Shown: in pieces, positions 36,331-45,896 of the stretch
How positions within the stretch are numbered: the first letter of the stretch is position 1
Layout: each line of letters opens with the position of its first letter
NCBI RefSeq assembly: GCF_009914765.1
Contig: NZ_WYDS01000011.1
Span: forward strand, 78,928-142,927
From: Halodesulfovibrio sp. MK-HDV
GTDB lineage: Bacteria > Desulfobacterota > Desulfovibrionia > Desulfovibrionales > Desulfovibrionaceae
DNA length: 64,000 nucleotides
Direction: 5' to 3'
The notes under the pieces: generated by a model
What the model was told of the DNA's origin: nothing
Seen by the model: only the letters and a program-made list of their open reading frames with translations
The model's database searches: none
Made by a program: the position numbers and the translations under genes

Positions 36331-37560
36331 ATGGCTATTCACGTTGTAGGTCTTGGAATTGATCCTGACACGCTTCCTGAAATTTACGAACAGATTATTA
36401 CAACTGCTGATGTGCTTGTGGGCGGCAAACGCCAACTGGCAGCCTTTGACGAACTTGATGTGGAAACCATTCCCATTACAGCACCATTATCCAATGTTTT
36501 TGATGCCATGTCCGCCAGCTACAATGCTCGTAAAGAAGTCGTTGTTATTGCGGATGGCGACCCACTATTCTATGGAATTGGTGACAGAATAATCAAAGAA
36601 TTCGGTTCAGAAAACGTCGTTGTTCACCCTAACACAGCAACCGTACAAGCCATTGCATCCAGAGCCAGCGTTTCTTGGCAGAACATGCGAATGGTATCAT
36701 TGCACGGACGCAACGACTTCACCCCGCTCTTTACATCACTCATGCAGTGTGACCATGTCACTGTGCTTACAGATGATACAAACATCCCTGCCTTTATTGC
36801 TCAAAGACTGCTCGACAGGGGCATCTCGTGGTTTCATATGAGTGTTTTTGAGAACATGGGGACTAGCGAAGAAAAATTTTCCAATTACACTCTGGAAGAA
36901 GCAAGTAATCTGAGTTTTTCCAGACTTAATGCTATTCTGTTAGAACGCGTCGGGGCTCCTGCACAGCCATTACGATTAGGTATTCCAGACGCAGAGTTTG
37001 CGACTGAGCGCAAGCTTATTACCAAACGTCCCGTCCGCGCTGCATCGCTCGGCATGCTTGAATTGGAACCACATAACACCATGTGGGACATTGGAGCAGG
37101 GAGCGGCTCTGTCAGTATCGAAGCCGCGCACCTTTTATCGAAAGGTGCTGTCTTTGCTATTGAACGCAAAAGTGAACGCATTGATCTTATCCGGGAAAAC
37201 CGTACACGTTTCGGTGCCATCAATGTGGACGTACGACATGGCGATGCGCAGGCAACCATTAAAGACTTACCGACACCGGATAGAATTTTTATTGGCGGCG
37301 GGTTAGGTTCTGATACCACCCTCCTCGCGCCACTTTGCGAACGCCTACAAAACGGCGGAATTATCGTGGTTAACTGTACTTTGCTCTCAAGCCTTGAAGC
37401 TGCAAAAAATCACTTTAAAACCACAGGCTGGGAATACGAAGTAACCATGATTCAAGCAGCCGCTTCCAGCCCACTCGCTGGAGACATCCGCCTCGACAGC
37501 ATGAATCCGATATTTATCATCAGCGCACACAAACCTGTGCCTGAAAAACAATCAGACTAG
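36331..37560 (+). CDS. cbiET: Bifunctional cobalt-precorrin-7 C5-methyltransferase / precorrin-8 C15-decarboxylating methyltransferase CbiET
   Basis: The 409-residue fusion joins CbiE (about 1-200, tetrapyrrole methyltransferase with VVGLGIDPDTLPE and IADGDPLFYGIG) to CbiT (about 215-409, class I methyltransferase with the SAM loop WDIGAGSGSVSIEAA). It corresponds to CobL of the aerobic pathway. The ATG at 36331 follows a GGAGG site and is chosen over the open frame back to 36289. It lies between cbiD and cobM, in pathway company. Confidence 0.93.
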   Translation: MAIHVVGLGIDPDTLPEIYEQIITTADVLVGGKRQLAAFDELDVETIPITAPLSNVFDAMSASYNARKEVVVIADGDPLFYGIGDRIIKEFGSENVVVHPNTATVQAIASRASVSWQNMRMVSLHGRNDFTPLFTSLMQCDHVTVLTDDTNIPAFIAQRLLDRGISWFHMSVFENMGTSEEKFSNYTLEEASNLSFSRLNAILLERVGAPAQPLRLGIPDAEFATERKLITKRPVRAASLGMLELEPHNTMWDIGAGSGSVSIEAAHLLSKGAVFAIERKSERIDLIRENRTRFGAINVDVRHGDAQATIKDLPTPDRIFIGGGLGSDTTLLAPLCERLQNGGIIVVNCTLLSSLEAAKNHFKTTGWEYEVTMIQAAASSPLAGDIRLDSMNPIFIISAHKPVPEKQSD

Positions 37561-37582
37561 AATTAATCGACACGGAATATAT

Positions 37583-38362
37583 ATGACGACCACACGTTCT
37601 GAATGGAAGACAGCGCCAGTATGGTTCATTGGTGCAGGCCCCGGTGACCCTGAACTTATCACCGTAAAAGGTGCCCGCATGATTGCAGAGGCAGACCTTG
37701 TACTCTACGCCGGTTCATTAGTACCGACAGTCATAATTGAAGGTGCAAAAGAATCTGCAAAGATCATGGATTCTGCTCCAATGAATCTGAACGAAACGCA
37801 CGCAGCAGTTATGGAAACAGTACGCAACGGCGGCACGGTTGCCCGTGTACATACCGGTGATCCAAGCCTCTACGGTGCCATCCGCGAACAAATGCGTTTG
37901 CTGGATAAAGAAGACGTCGGCTACGGAACCATACCGGGGGTTACCGCAAGCTTTGCAGCCGCGGCTGCATCCGCAACCTCCCTCACCGTGCCGGAAGAGT
38001 CACAATCAGTGATCATTACCCGCCTCGAAGGTCGCACCCCTGTTCCGGAAACCGAAAAACTGCGCGACATGGCAAAACATCGCTGTGCAATGGCAGTCTA
38101 CCTTTCCGCAGCACATCCGGAACGCCTTGTTGAAGAACTGCGTGCCGGTGGGCTTGAAGATGAAATCGTAGTCGTGATCGCCTACCGTGTCGGCTGGCCT
38201 GAACAGAAAATTATCCGTACCAACATTGGCAGCATCTGCGCCACTGTTGCAGAGCACAACCTCACACGCCAGACAGTTTTCCTTGTCCTCCCCGGCGAAG
38301 ACAACAAAGAACATTTCTCAAAGCTTTACGACGCAGGATTCCTGCATGGATTCAGAAGCTAA
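37583..38362 (+). CDS. cobM: Precorrin-4 C11-methyltransferase (CobM/CbiF)
   Basis: The 259-residue tetrapyrrole methyltransferase has the SAM-binding GAGPGDPELIT near the start, YAGSLVP, and THAAVMETVRNGGTVARVHTGDPSLYG, which are specific to CobM/CbiF. It methylates C11 of precorrin-4. It is the third and last corrin gene here; other cobalamin genes must be elsewhere. A small hairpin follows at 38372-38392 but without a T tract. Confidence 0.93.
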   Translation: MTTTRSEWKTAPVWFIGAGPGDPELITVKGARMIAEADLVLYAGSLVPTVIIEGAKESAKIMDSAPMNLNETHAAVMETVRNGGTVARVHTGDPSLYGAIREQMRLLDKEDVGYGTIPGVTASFAAAAASATSLTVPEESQSVIITRLEGRTPVPETEKLRDMAKHRCAMAVYLSAAHPERLVEELRAGGLEDEIVVVIAYRVGWPEQKIIRTNIGSICATVAEHNLTRQTVFLVLPGEDNKEHFSKLYDAGFLHGFRS

Positions 38363-38468
38363 GAAAAACAACGGGCAGGAAGAACCTGCCCGAAAAAATC
38401 ATCCTTCCGACAGTTTTTTCTAAAAAACGGTCAAGAATCACAATTCGCTTCGTGGTAAAGGAAACCAG

Positions 38469-39326
38469 ATGAACACGAAGAAAGTACATATCCGCGACCA
38501 AATAGCGCAATCACAACGGTATATTGAGAAACATCTCGATTCAACCATTACACTCGAATATCTAGCAACTTCATGCGGATATTCTGCCCTCTATTTCCAC
38601 TCTATTTTTACTGGAATAGTTGGAGAAGGAGTTAAGGAATACCAACGCCGTCTGCGCTTACAACGTGCCGCGAATCAATTACTTTTCTCTGAAACATCCC
38701 TCATAGATATAGCACTGGATGCAGGATATGAATCCCAAGAAGGATTCTCACGCGCATTCAAAAAGCGGTTCTCCTTTTCACCACTCAAATTCAGAAAATT
38801 GCAGTCTGACTACAATTTTCTGGCTGGAGGCAAAATCATGAATACCCCCATTCAGCAATCCGACCCAACCGTTGCAATCAAAAATTTCGCCCCAATAACC
38901 GTAGCCGCCGTTCGTCACACCGGTCCATACTCTGAATGCGCCAAAGCCTTCACCACTCTTTTCAAATGGACACGCGAACAAGGTCTTTACGGCACCTACC
39001 GGCAAGTAATCGGCATTTCGCACGATGCTCCACGGACAACTCCAGCAGAAAAGCTACGCTACGATGCCTGCATGGAAATTCCCGAACACTTCATTGTCAC
39101 TGGTGAAGCACAAAAGTACACCATCCACGGTGGCCGCTATGCATGTTGCGTGCATAAAGGATCATACCGTAACATCCAGAAAACTTTTGTAGCCATGCTC
39201 GGCAGCTGGTTCCCCGATTCCGGCGAGGAACTCACAAACAACCCGCCGCTTGAGGTATACCTCAATTGCCCATCCATCACTCCAGAAGATGGGCTGCTCA
39301 CGGAGCTTCGGATTCCGCTTAAATAA
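38469..39326 (+). CDS. AraC-family regulator with GyrI-like effector domain
   Basis: The 285-residue protein has an N-terminal AraC double helix-turn-helix (about 10-110, ALDAGYESQEGFSRAFKKRFSFSP) and a GyrI-like ligand domain (about 130-285), the layout of Rob and related drug-sensing regulators. Markers of the second half are VAAVRHTGPYSE and YACCVHKGSY. It is probably a small-molecule-responsive activator. It stands alone after the corrin genes and its targets are unknown. Confidence 0.9.
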   Translation: MNTKKVHIRDQIAQSQRYIEKHLDSTITLEYLATSCGYSALYFHSIFTGIVGEGVKEYQRRLRLQRAANQLLFSETSLIDIALDAGYESQEGFSRAFKKRFSFSPLKFRKLQSDYNFLAGGKIMNTPIQQSDPTVAIKNFAPITVAAVRHTGPYSECAKAFTTLFKWTREQGLYGTYRQVIGISHDAPRTTPAEKLRYDACMEIPEHFIVTGEAQKYTIHGGRYACCVHKGSYRNIQKTFVAMLGSWFPDSGEELTNNPPLEVYLNCPSITPEDGLLTELRIPLK

Positions 39327-39347
39327 GCTACCGTTGAGAGGATATAT

Positions 39348-39480
39348 GCCTTCGGCGAGTCTTCGACGAGCCTCCGGCCGCTTAAGAACCCTTTAAAAAG
39401 GGCTTCTTAAGGATCTCCTAAACTTTTTTAGCTGCGAATTTAGCACGTTGCTTTAGTAGCCTCGCGGCTATGCCCCACTA
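39348..39480 (+). repeat. Intergenic repeat, copy A
   Basis: Starts after the AraC gene with CTCCGGC-type motifs, then an inverted repeat (CTTAAGAACCC...GGGCTTCTTAAG), ATCTCCTAAA, and ends CTCGCGGCT...CCACTA. The same order of motifs recurs at 59946-60118 and, inverted and degenerate, at 39628-39811. Each copy sits just downstream of a gene. Confidence 0.7.
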
Positions 39481-39577
39481 ACTTTCTTTGCAACTAACTT
39501 TTGTACTCTTTTAAAAACTCAGTCCATTTTTTAGAACGAACAATAAGAATTTTGCGCCTACCTTAGTAAATGCACAA

Positions 39578-39609
39578 AAAAGGCTGCCTTACATGTAAGG
39601 CAGCCTTTT
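39578..39609. terminator. Bidirectional terminator
   Basis: A 14-bp perfect stem pairs 39578-39591 with 39596-39609, loop CATG, with A before and T at the end. It lies between repeat copies A and C, serving the AraC gene and/or mqnA. Confidence 0.75.
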
Positions 39610-39627
39610 CGTTATCAGAAAGGTAAT

Positions 39628-39811
39628 GTGGATAAGCCGCGAGGTTGTGTAAAAAACGTACTAACCTCGCAGGTAAAAGTCTTTGGAGATTTTTAAGAAT
39701 CCTTTCTACAGAGCCTTAGCCGTTCTCAAAAAATGAGAGATTACGGATAAGGACAGTGAAACAAGGCTCTTAAAGCCCCGCTGGCAAGCGCCGCCGGAGG
39801 CTCGTCGAAGA
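39628..39811 (-). repeat. Intergenic repeat, copy C (inverted, degenerate)
   Basis: Read on the minus strand it begins GCCTCCGGCGGCG six bases after the mqnA stop, continues to GGATTCTTAAAAATCTCC and ends CTGCGAGGTTAGTACG...CCTCGCGGCTTATCCAC, matching copies A and B in order. A middle portion of about 70 bases is unlike the others. Confidence 0.6.
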
Positions 39812-39817
39812 CATTTA

Positions 39818-40663
39818 TCAGCACTGATGCGAATAAAATTCAAGCTCCGGTGCTGACGGAATTTCTTTTGCTTCGGCAAGTCGCTTGAAGAACAGGCGCA
39901 AACCTTTTTGTTCTTCTTCACCCAGATCAAAAACAAGACTTTGAAAATACTGTGTAAGCCCTTCAGTATCCATGTATCCGGCTTTTTCTGCGAGTTCGAT
40001 GACGTGCTGAATATTTTCATCACCCCAATTCTTTGCATTTCTAAAAAGCTCTGCTGGATCTTGTGTGAAACAGCCGGTTTCTACTGATTTGCGAGAAACA
40101 ATCCAGACGCCGAAAATAAACGGAAGTCCTGTCCACTCGCGCCATGCTTCACCGAGATCAAGAAGGTATGGGTAACGATCATCATTTCTGAGGCGAAGTG
40201 CTTCGTCACCAATACAGAGCGCTGCTGTCGGCAGTTCACCTTGTTCTATGTGATCTGACACAGACCCTGTTTTGTAGGACACGTTAAGCTTGAGGCAATC
40301 ACGAAAGAGCATACGCAGCAGTGCTGCTGATGTATGTGACTGTGCAGTTGTGAGAATTTCTTCCCCACCGAGTTCAGAGATAGGCTTTTTACTAATAAGA
40401 AGCACACTCATGACCGGACCAGCACTGCCTATGGCGATGTCGGGCAACAGGAAATATTTTTCTGGATGCCTTGCGTACTCGAATGAGGAACACGAGGACA
40501 CGTCAAGCTTTCCTGCTTCCATCTGTTCATTCAATTCTGCTGGAGTTCCGTATACGAGGTCAAAATTTTCACCAAGTATGCCGGTTTCCAGTGGATGATA
40601 GATTGGAAGCACGTTTAAATAACGGATGCGACCGACTTGCAGTTTTTTTGCAGATTTCTGCAC
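39818..40663 (-). CDS. mqnA: Chorismate dehydratase MqnA
   Basis: The 281-residue protein has the MqnA/MqnD periplasmic-binding-like fold. It begins with VGRIRYLNVLPIYHPLE and has PAELNEQMEAGKLDVSSCSSFEYA and LGEAWREWTGLPFIFGVW, typical of MqnA. It dehydrates chorismate to 3-enolpyruvylbenzoate, the first futalosine-pathway step to menaquinone. It is last in the mqnE-mqnC-mqnA operon, 3 bases after mqnC. Confidence 0.92.
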   Translation of the reverse strand: MQKSAKKLQVGRIRYLNVLPIYHPLETGILGENFDLVYGTPAELNEQMEAGKLDVSSCSSFEYARHPEKYFLLPDIAIGSAGPVMSVLLISKKPISELGGEEILTTAQSHTSAALLRMLFRDCLKLNVSYKTGSVSDHIEQGELPTAALCIGDEALRLRNDDRYPYLLDLGEAWREWTGLPFIFGVWIVSRKSVETGCFTQDPAELFRNAKNWGDENIQHVIELAEKAGYMDTEGLTQYFQSLVFDLGEEEQKGLRLFFKRLAEAKEIPSAPELEFYSHQC

Positions 40664-40666
40664 GAG

Positions 40667-41779
40667 TTAGACTTCCTTGTCCTCAATGAGGGAATAATCC
40701 ATTGTGCGCTGCTTTGGAGTAAATCCTGCTGCTTCAACAATAGTATGAATTTCCTCACGTGTAAGCTGGAAAGAGGTGCCTGCCGCTGCAACAACGTTTT
40801 CTTCGATCATTAATGACCCAAAATCGTTTGCACCGTAGGAAAGAGAAAGCTGAGCAATCTCTGGTCCCATTGTCACCCAAGATGCCTGAATGTTGTCGAT
40901 GTTATCGAGAACAATACGTGACATGGCAAGCACCCGAAGGTAACCGGCGCTTGGCTCAGGGCGGCAAGAAATGTTGGTATTACCCGGCTGGAATGTCCAA
41001 GGGATGAAGGCTGTAAAACCGTTTGTTCTATCCTGTACTTCACGTACAGCAAAGAGGTGTTCGATACGATCTTCAGGCTTTTCTTCGTGCCCGAACATCA
41101 TAGTCGCGGTTGTATTCAAGCCTTGGTAATGAGCTTCTTCCATCACCGCAAGCCAGCGGGTTGCGCTACACTTGTTAGGAGAAACATGCTTACGGACTTC
41201 ATCCACGAGAATCTCAGCACCGCCACCTGGGATAGAATCAAGACCGGCAGCACGAAGCCGCGCGATTACGTCTTTTACGAGTAATTTTTCGTTCTCAGCA
41301 AAGAAAACGATTTCAGGCGGGGAGAATGCATGAATGTGAATGGAAGGAAATGTCTTCTTAATCCAGCGAATCATATCTTCGTAGAATTCCATGGTCAGGT
41401 CAGGGTTATGTCCACCCTGCATAAGAATCTGTGTACCACCGAGTGCGATGGTTTCTTCGATTTTCTGACCAAGTTCTTCACGAGAAATTACGTAGCCGCC
41501 GTCTGTGTCTGCTTTTTCAGGAGCAACATAGAAGGCGCAAAAACGACAGGCACAGCTGCAAATATTGGAATAGTTAATATTGCGGTCTGCAACATATGTA
41601 ACCATGCGTTCAGGATGTTTTGCAAAACGTACATTGTTCGCAAGGTATGCAAGGGTATGCAAGCTTGCCTCATTGTACAGAACATTCGCTTCGCCCTGAT
41701 CGATTCGATCCCCGCGAAGCACTTTCTTAGAAACTTCGACTACGGCGTCGTTTTCATGAAATGGACTATGAACAAACAT
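40667..41779 (-). CDS. mqnC: Cyclic dehypoxanthinyl futalosine synthase MqnC
   Basis: The 370-residue radical-SAM enzyme has its cluster Cys in CSCACRFCAFY (C-x3-C-x2-C) and the MqnC sequences GGTQILMQGGHNPDL and IPGGGAEILVDEVR. It cyclises dehypoxanthine futalosine. The gene begins 2 bases after mqnE ends. Homology with mqnE on the same strand shows an old duplication. Confidence 0.93.
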   Translation of the reverse strand: MFVHSPFHENDAVVEVSKKVLRGDRIDQGEANVLYNEASLHTLAYLANNVRFAKHPERMVTYVADRNINYSNICSCACRFCAFYVAPEKADTDGGYVISREELGQKIEETIALGGTQILMQGGHNPDLTMEFYEDMIRWIKKTFPSIHIHAFSPPEIVFFAENEKLLVKDVIARLRAAGLDSIPGGGAEILVDEVRKHVSPNKCSATRWLAVMEEAHYQGLNTTATMMFGHEEKPEDRIEHLFAVREVQDRTNGFTAFIPWTFQPGNTNISCRPEPSAGYLRVLAMSRIVLDNIDNIQASWVTMGPEIAQLSLSYGANDFGSLMIEENVVAAAGTSFQLTREEIHTIVEAAGFTPKQRTMDYSLIEDKEV

Positions 41780-41781
41780 GC

Positions 41782-42906
41782 TTACGCCCCCTGCTCTGGG
41801 TTAACTGGCTTAAAGAAACTGTTACGGCGTACCGGATTAAAGCCGGAACGAACAATCATCTCTTCAAGCTGCGGAATTGTCATAGCCTGATCAGACGCAG
41901 CACCTGCATCGTGACCAATTTTCTCTTCAACAATAGTTCCGTCCAAATCATCAGCACCAAAGTGCAATGCAGCTTGCGCAAGCTTTACGCCAAGCATAAC
42001 CCAGTATGCTTTAATATGCGGAATATTATCCAGCATAAGGCGGGAAATAGCGATAGTACGGAGTTTATCAAGCCCTGTATGTTTACCTTTGCGCTCTTCA
42101 GGTAATTCAAGCATGCTGTTTTCTGTGAGGAACGGAAGCGGAATAAAACAGGAGAAGCCGTTGGTTTCATCCTGAAGCTTACGCAGTTTATCAAGGTGAT
42201 CTAAACGATCATCAATTGATTCAAGATGCCCGAACAGCATTGTACAGTTTGATGTAATACCGAGCGTATGCGCTTCACGCGCCACATTCAGCCATTCATC
42301 CCCTGTTGCTTTTCGTGGACAAATTTTTTCGCGAACTTCAGGTGCAAAAATTTCTGCGCCGCCGCCCGGCATGGCTTCTAAGCCGGCAGCTTTTAAGCGC
42401 TCTAACACTTCCTGAGTAGAAATATTTTCAAGCTCAGCAAAGTGTGCAATTTCTACAGCGGTAAATGCTTTTACAACAATACCGGGGTAGGTTTCCTTGA
42501 TGCGCCCAATGGCTTCTTCAAAAAAGCTCAAAGGAAGCTTAGGGTGACAGCCGCCGACGATATGTACTTCATCGTACGGAAGACCATCTTTAGGATCGAG
42601 CTTAGCTACAATATCATCTAGGCTCAGACAAAATGCGCCCTCTTGCTCGTCTTCTTCTTTCTGGTAGGCACAGAAAAGACAGGCATTTACACAAACGTTT
42701 GTGTAATTGACGTGACGGTTAAGAACATAATACGTGGAATCCCCATGCATACGTGTACGCGCATGATGCGCCAACGCGCCAAGGGCGTTTATGTCTTCAC
42801 AGGCAAACAGTTTTCTTCCGTCTTCAATGGACAGTCGATCACCGTTCATGACCTTTTCAAATACACTGCCCAATCCGAGATGGGCATAGTAACCAGCATC
42901 TAACAT
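41782..42906 (-). CDS. mqnE: Aminofutalosine synthase MqnE
   Basis: The 374-residue radical-SAM enzyme joins 3-enolpyruvylbenzoate with SAM to form aminofutalosine. The cluster motif is CVNACLFCAYQ, with VGGCHPKLPLSFFEE and MPGGGAEIFAPEVREKICP. The frame extends upstream to 42972, but the ATG at 42906 has GGAG at good spacing and fits the family start (MLDAGYYAHLGLG). It heads the minus-strand mqn operon. Confidence 0.93.
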   Translation of the reverse strand: MLDAGYYAHLGLGSVFEKVMNGDRLSIEDGRKLFACEDINALGALAHHARTRMHGDSTYYVLNRHVNYTNVCVNACLFCAYQKEEDEQEGAFCLSLDDIVAKLDPKDGLPYDEVHIVGGCHPKLPLSFFEEAIGRIKETYPGIVVKAFTAVEIAHFAELENISTQEVLERLKAAGLEAMPGGGAEIFAPEVREKICPRKATGDEWLNVAREAHTLGITSNCTMLFGHLESIDDRLDHLDKLRKLQDETNGFSCFIPLPFLTENSMLELPEERKGKHTGLDKLRTIAISRLMLDNIPHIKAYWVMLGVKLAQAALHFGADDLDGTIVEEKIGHDAGAASDQAMTIPQLEEMIVRSGFNPVRRNSFFKPVNPEQGA

Positions 42907-43196
42907 AATCACGGTCTCCAGATGTCTACTAAAAACAACCACGCAGCATGCGTTATGGAAAGGCAGTATCACGATGTACTGTTGTTACCGCAGTGTGAAA
43001 AGCAAATTAAAACGTTCCAATTTACCTAACAAACAAAGCACAGTATAAAAAACGTGCGGCAACTTGTGTGTGTGGTCTTCGGCGGGCTGAGTATCTGCTT
43101 GCATGCGAGCTATGTCAACCGTAAGAATAGACACAAACAAACCCCACTAAGTGCGTTACCTTTAGAACAATAAGCTCCTATATATCGGAGGTTTTT

Positions 43197-44033
43197 ATGC
43201 AGTTAGAACTCGGCATTTCCCCCTGCCCTAACGACACATGGATTTTTTACGCCCTCGCAAACAACAAAATCGATTTACCCTTCGACATCAAAATGTACAT
43301 GGCAGATGTTGAAGACTTAAATATCCGAGCACGCAAAGGCGATATCGCCGTAACAAAACTTTCAGTGGCAGCCATGACAAACTGCCTCGACGAGTATATT
43401 TTGCTCCGCACCGGTGGTGCCCTCGGCAGAGGCTGCGGTCCGATAATCGTTACAAAAAAAGACGCATGCTTCCAGTCCGCAAGAGAACCAGACAAAAAGG
43501 TTGCCATACCAGGCAAGCTCACCACTGCAAACATGCTCCTATCGCTCAACAATTCACTCAAAGGTGAACGAGTAGAAATGCTCTTCGATGAAGTCATGCC
43601 AGCAGTACAAGCAGGCACAGTAGACGCAGGTGTTGTCATCCACGAAGGACGCTTCACCTACGAAAAATTCGGGCTCAAAAAAGTTCTAGATCTCGGTCAA
43701 TGGTGGGAAAACACAACAGGTCTTCCCCTGCCACTTGGCGCAATTGCCGTACGCCGCGACCTCGGTATGGACGTAGCACGTCAGCTCGAAAAAGCTATTC
43801 GTGCAAGTCTCGCATACGTACAACAGAACCCCGATGAAGCTACCGCATACATTAAAGAACATGCACAAGAAATGGACGACAGCGTCATCAAAGAGCACAT
43901 AGCGACCTTCGTCAACGAATTCTCAATGGAACTCGGCGCGGATGGCGAATATGCCATCCAGCTCATGCTTGAAAAAGCATTTGAAATCGCTGGCAAGCCA
44001 ATGCCAGATCTTCCTGTTTTTGTGACTGACTAG
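43197..44033 (+). CDS. mqnD: 1,4-dihydroxy-6-naphthoate synthase MqnD
   Basis: The 278-residue protein begins ELGISPCPNDTWIFYAL, diagnostic for MqnD, and includes NIRARKGDIAVTKLSVAAM and LGQWWENTTGLPLPLGAIAVRR. It converts cyclic dehypoxanthine futalosine to dihydroxynaphthoate. It is divergent from mqnE across a 290-base gap that presumably holds both promoters. The start follows GGAGG. No mqnB (nucleosidase) gene is seen in the window. Confidence 0.93.
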   Translation: MQLELGISPCPNDTWIFYALANNKIDLPFDIKMYMADVEDLNIRARKGDIAVTKLSVAAMTNCLDEYILLRTGGALGRGCGPIIVTKKDACFQSAREPDKKVAIPGKLTTANMLLSLNNSLKGERVEMLFDEVMPAVQAGTVDAGVVIHEGRFTYEKFGLKKVLDLGQWWENTTGLPLPLGAIAVRRDLGMDVARQLEKAIRASLAYVQQNPDEATAYIKEHAQEMDDSVIKEHIATFVNEFSMELGADGEYAIQLMLEKAFEIAGKPMPDLPVFVTD

Positions 44034-44154
44034 CCTGTCGTGTGTTAACAGCAAATTATGATGAACTACCTGTATACATGCCTCTTCCCACTTGTTAATG
44101 CGTACAGGGAGTGAAACAATTTGCTAAGTTCTTTAAGTGAAACTGGAGATGATA

Positions 44155-44769
44155 ATGGTGAGCAATGAATTTCTTTTAACAACATTACTTGTTGTATTAA
44201 TGCCTGGTACTGGAGTTATCTATACAGTATCAAACGGTCTTTTTGGTGGAAGACGATCCGCACTTGCAGCGGCATTAGGTTGCACCGCCGGTATTATTCC
44301 CCACCTGCTTGCAAGCATTTCTGGACTTTCTTTACTTCTTCATACGAGCGCCCTTGCCTTCCAAACGATAAAGATAATCGGAGCAGGTTATCTACTGTAT
44401 ATGGCGTGGGTAATGTGGCGTGACCCCAATGCCCTTAAATTTGAGAATTCTGGTAAAGAGCAAGGTGTATGGCGAGTCGCTGTAAGAGCGATGCTCATTA
44501 ATATTTTGAATCCTAAACTCTCGCTTTTCTTTTTGGCTTTTCTCCCACTCTTTATTTCCGCGGAGGAAACCTCGCCAACAGTGCAGATGTTTATCTTGAG
44601 TGGAATTTTTATGGGCCTTACGCTGTGTATTTTTGCACTCTACGGACTGTTTGCTCACAGTGTTCGCTCTTACGTTATTAATTCTCCGAACATTATCAAG
44701 ATGCTACAACGATCTTTTGCATTCGCTTTTGCTATGTTTGGTATAAGATTAGCAATGGCAGAGAGATAA
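44155..44769 (+). CDS. LysE/RhtB-family amino-acid exporter
   Basis: The 204-residue membrane protein has about five to six helices and the LysE/RhtB markers MPGTGVIYTVSNGLFGGRRSALAAALG near the start and LNPKLSLFFLAFLPLF in the middle. Such proteins export amino acids or their analogues. The ATG at 44155, six bases after GGAG, is preferred to upstream in-frame starts at 44137 (GTG) and 44149. Confidence 0.88.
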   Translation: MVSNEFLLTTLLVVLMPGTGVIYTVSNGLFGGRRSALAAALGCTAGIIPHLLASISGLSLLLHTSALAFQTIKIIGAGYLLYMAWVMWRDPNALKFENSGKEQGVWRVAVRAMLINILNPKLSLFFLAFLPLFISAEETSPTVQMFILSGIFMGLTLCIFALYGLFAHSVRSYVINSPNIIKMLQRSFAFAFAMFGIRLAMAER

Positions 44770-44894
44770 AAGCTCGCCGGACTTCTTCCCAAATCGAGAA
44801 GTGAGCATTTATATTATTCTACTGTAGTGACTAAGAAACAAACCAAGAGAAACTAAATAATACCAAAAAGTTAGGTATAGTCGTTAAAAAACAT

Positions 44895-44930
44895 AGCCCT
44901 TGTTATCTAAATGATAACAAGGGCTTTTTT
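44895..44930. terminator. Bidirectional terminator
   Basis: A perfect 13-bp stem (44895-44907 with 44913-44925, loop TAAAT) is followed by T6, with an A-run upstream. It serves the LysE-like gene and the converging EamA-like gene. Confidence 0.9.
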
Positions 44931-44987
44931 CATAACAAAAATTTAAAAAATCCAAGTTGCTGATAAAACAGTATTTTAGATCAATAA

Positions 44988-45896
44988 TTACTCGTTGTTT
45001 TTGGCTACAGCTTGCTGCCCATATATGCCCATACCGATGGCAAAAAGGACAAGCGCCACACCAAAGAGACCGTAGGCGCCTGTTGGACGGCTGAAAAGCA
45101 CGACATCCCATACGAACGCCAACGCTGGTTGCAGAAGCATGAGAAGCCCTGCGATTGCTGCTGGCAGGTTCGGGAGCCCTTTTGATATGAACGCCCAGCC
45201 GATGCCTTGGCAGAATACACCGTAAATGATGAGATAGAGCCAGTCGCTTGAAGTTGGAATGACAAACGAATCGCCTGTTACATTCATCGATATGCCGACA
45301 CTCAGAGCTGTAAGCAAAGAGATTATGCCCATGTTGGCAAATAGCGGCAGCTTTTTTTCTGTAGACTGCGACTGACGCAGACATATTATGTAACTAGAAT
45401 ATGATATGGCTGTAAGGATACCGAATAAAAGTCCCCAGAGGATATCTGATGATATTTCATTCAGATCAAGACCTATGAGAAGGAATAGACCTATTACGGC
45501 AAGCGGCAACGCAACTATGAGCCGTTTGGAGATTACTTCTTTGAACAGAAGTGCCCCGAATGCTGCTGTTGCGAATACTTGCAAGTTGCCGAGGATGGTT
45601 GCTAACCCGGGACCGACGTATCCGATAGCTCTGTGCCAGCATTGAAGATCAATGGCAAAAAAGAGTGCCGTCAGTATGACTAGTCCCCATATTTTTAGGG
45701 GAACAGAAAACCGCTCTCGTCTAATGACGGAAAATATCATGAGAGTTATTCCACCAAAAAATACGCGATAAAAAGCTGAGCTATCTGGTGACACACTGGA
45801 AAGCCGTACAAGTACCGGCGAAAAACTGATTATGAAGGCACCTATTGGCACCGCAATATATGGCGAAGAAAAAAACGTCTTCAACTGCTGAAGCAC
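44988..45896 (-). CDS. DMT-superfamily transporter (EamA domains)
   Basis: The 302-residue protein has ten predicted membrane helices in two EamA repeats, e.g. DSSAFYRVFFGGITL in the first and LIIYGVFCQGIGWAFISKGL in the second. It is a drug/metabolite exporter type with unknown substrate. The GTG start overlaps the stop of the TPR gene (TAGTG), so it is coupled to that gene. Confidence 0.88.
   Translation of the reverse strand: MLQQLKTFFSSPYIAVPIGAFIISFSPVLVRLSSVSPDSSAFYRVFFGGITLMIFSVIRRERFSVPLKIWGLVILTALFFAIDLQCWHRAIGYVGPGLATILGNLQVFATAAFGALLFKEVISKRLIVALPLAVIGLFLLIGLDLNEISSDILWGLLFGILTAISYSSYIICLRQSQSTEKKLPLFANMGIISLLTALSVGISMNVTGDSFVIPTSSDWLYLIIYGVFCQGIGWAFISKGLPNLPAAIAGLLMLLQPALAFVWDVVLFSRPTGAYGLFGVALVLFAIGMGIYGQQAVAKNNE

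Noticed and set aside
38372..38392. Terminator after cobM
   Set aside because: The 8-bp hairpin CGGGCAGG/CCTGCCCG is followed by A, not T, on the plus strand.
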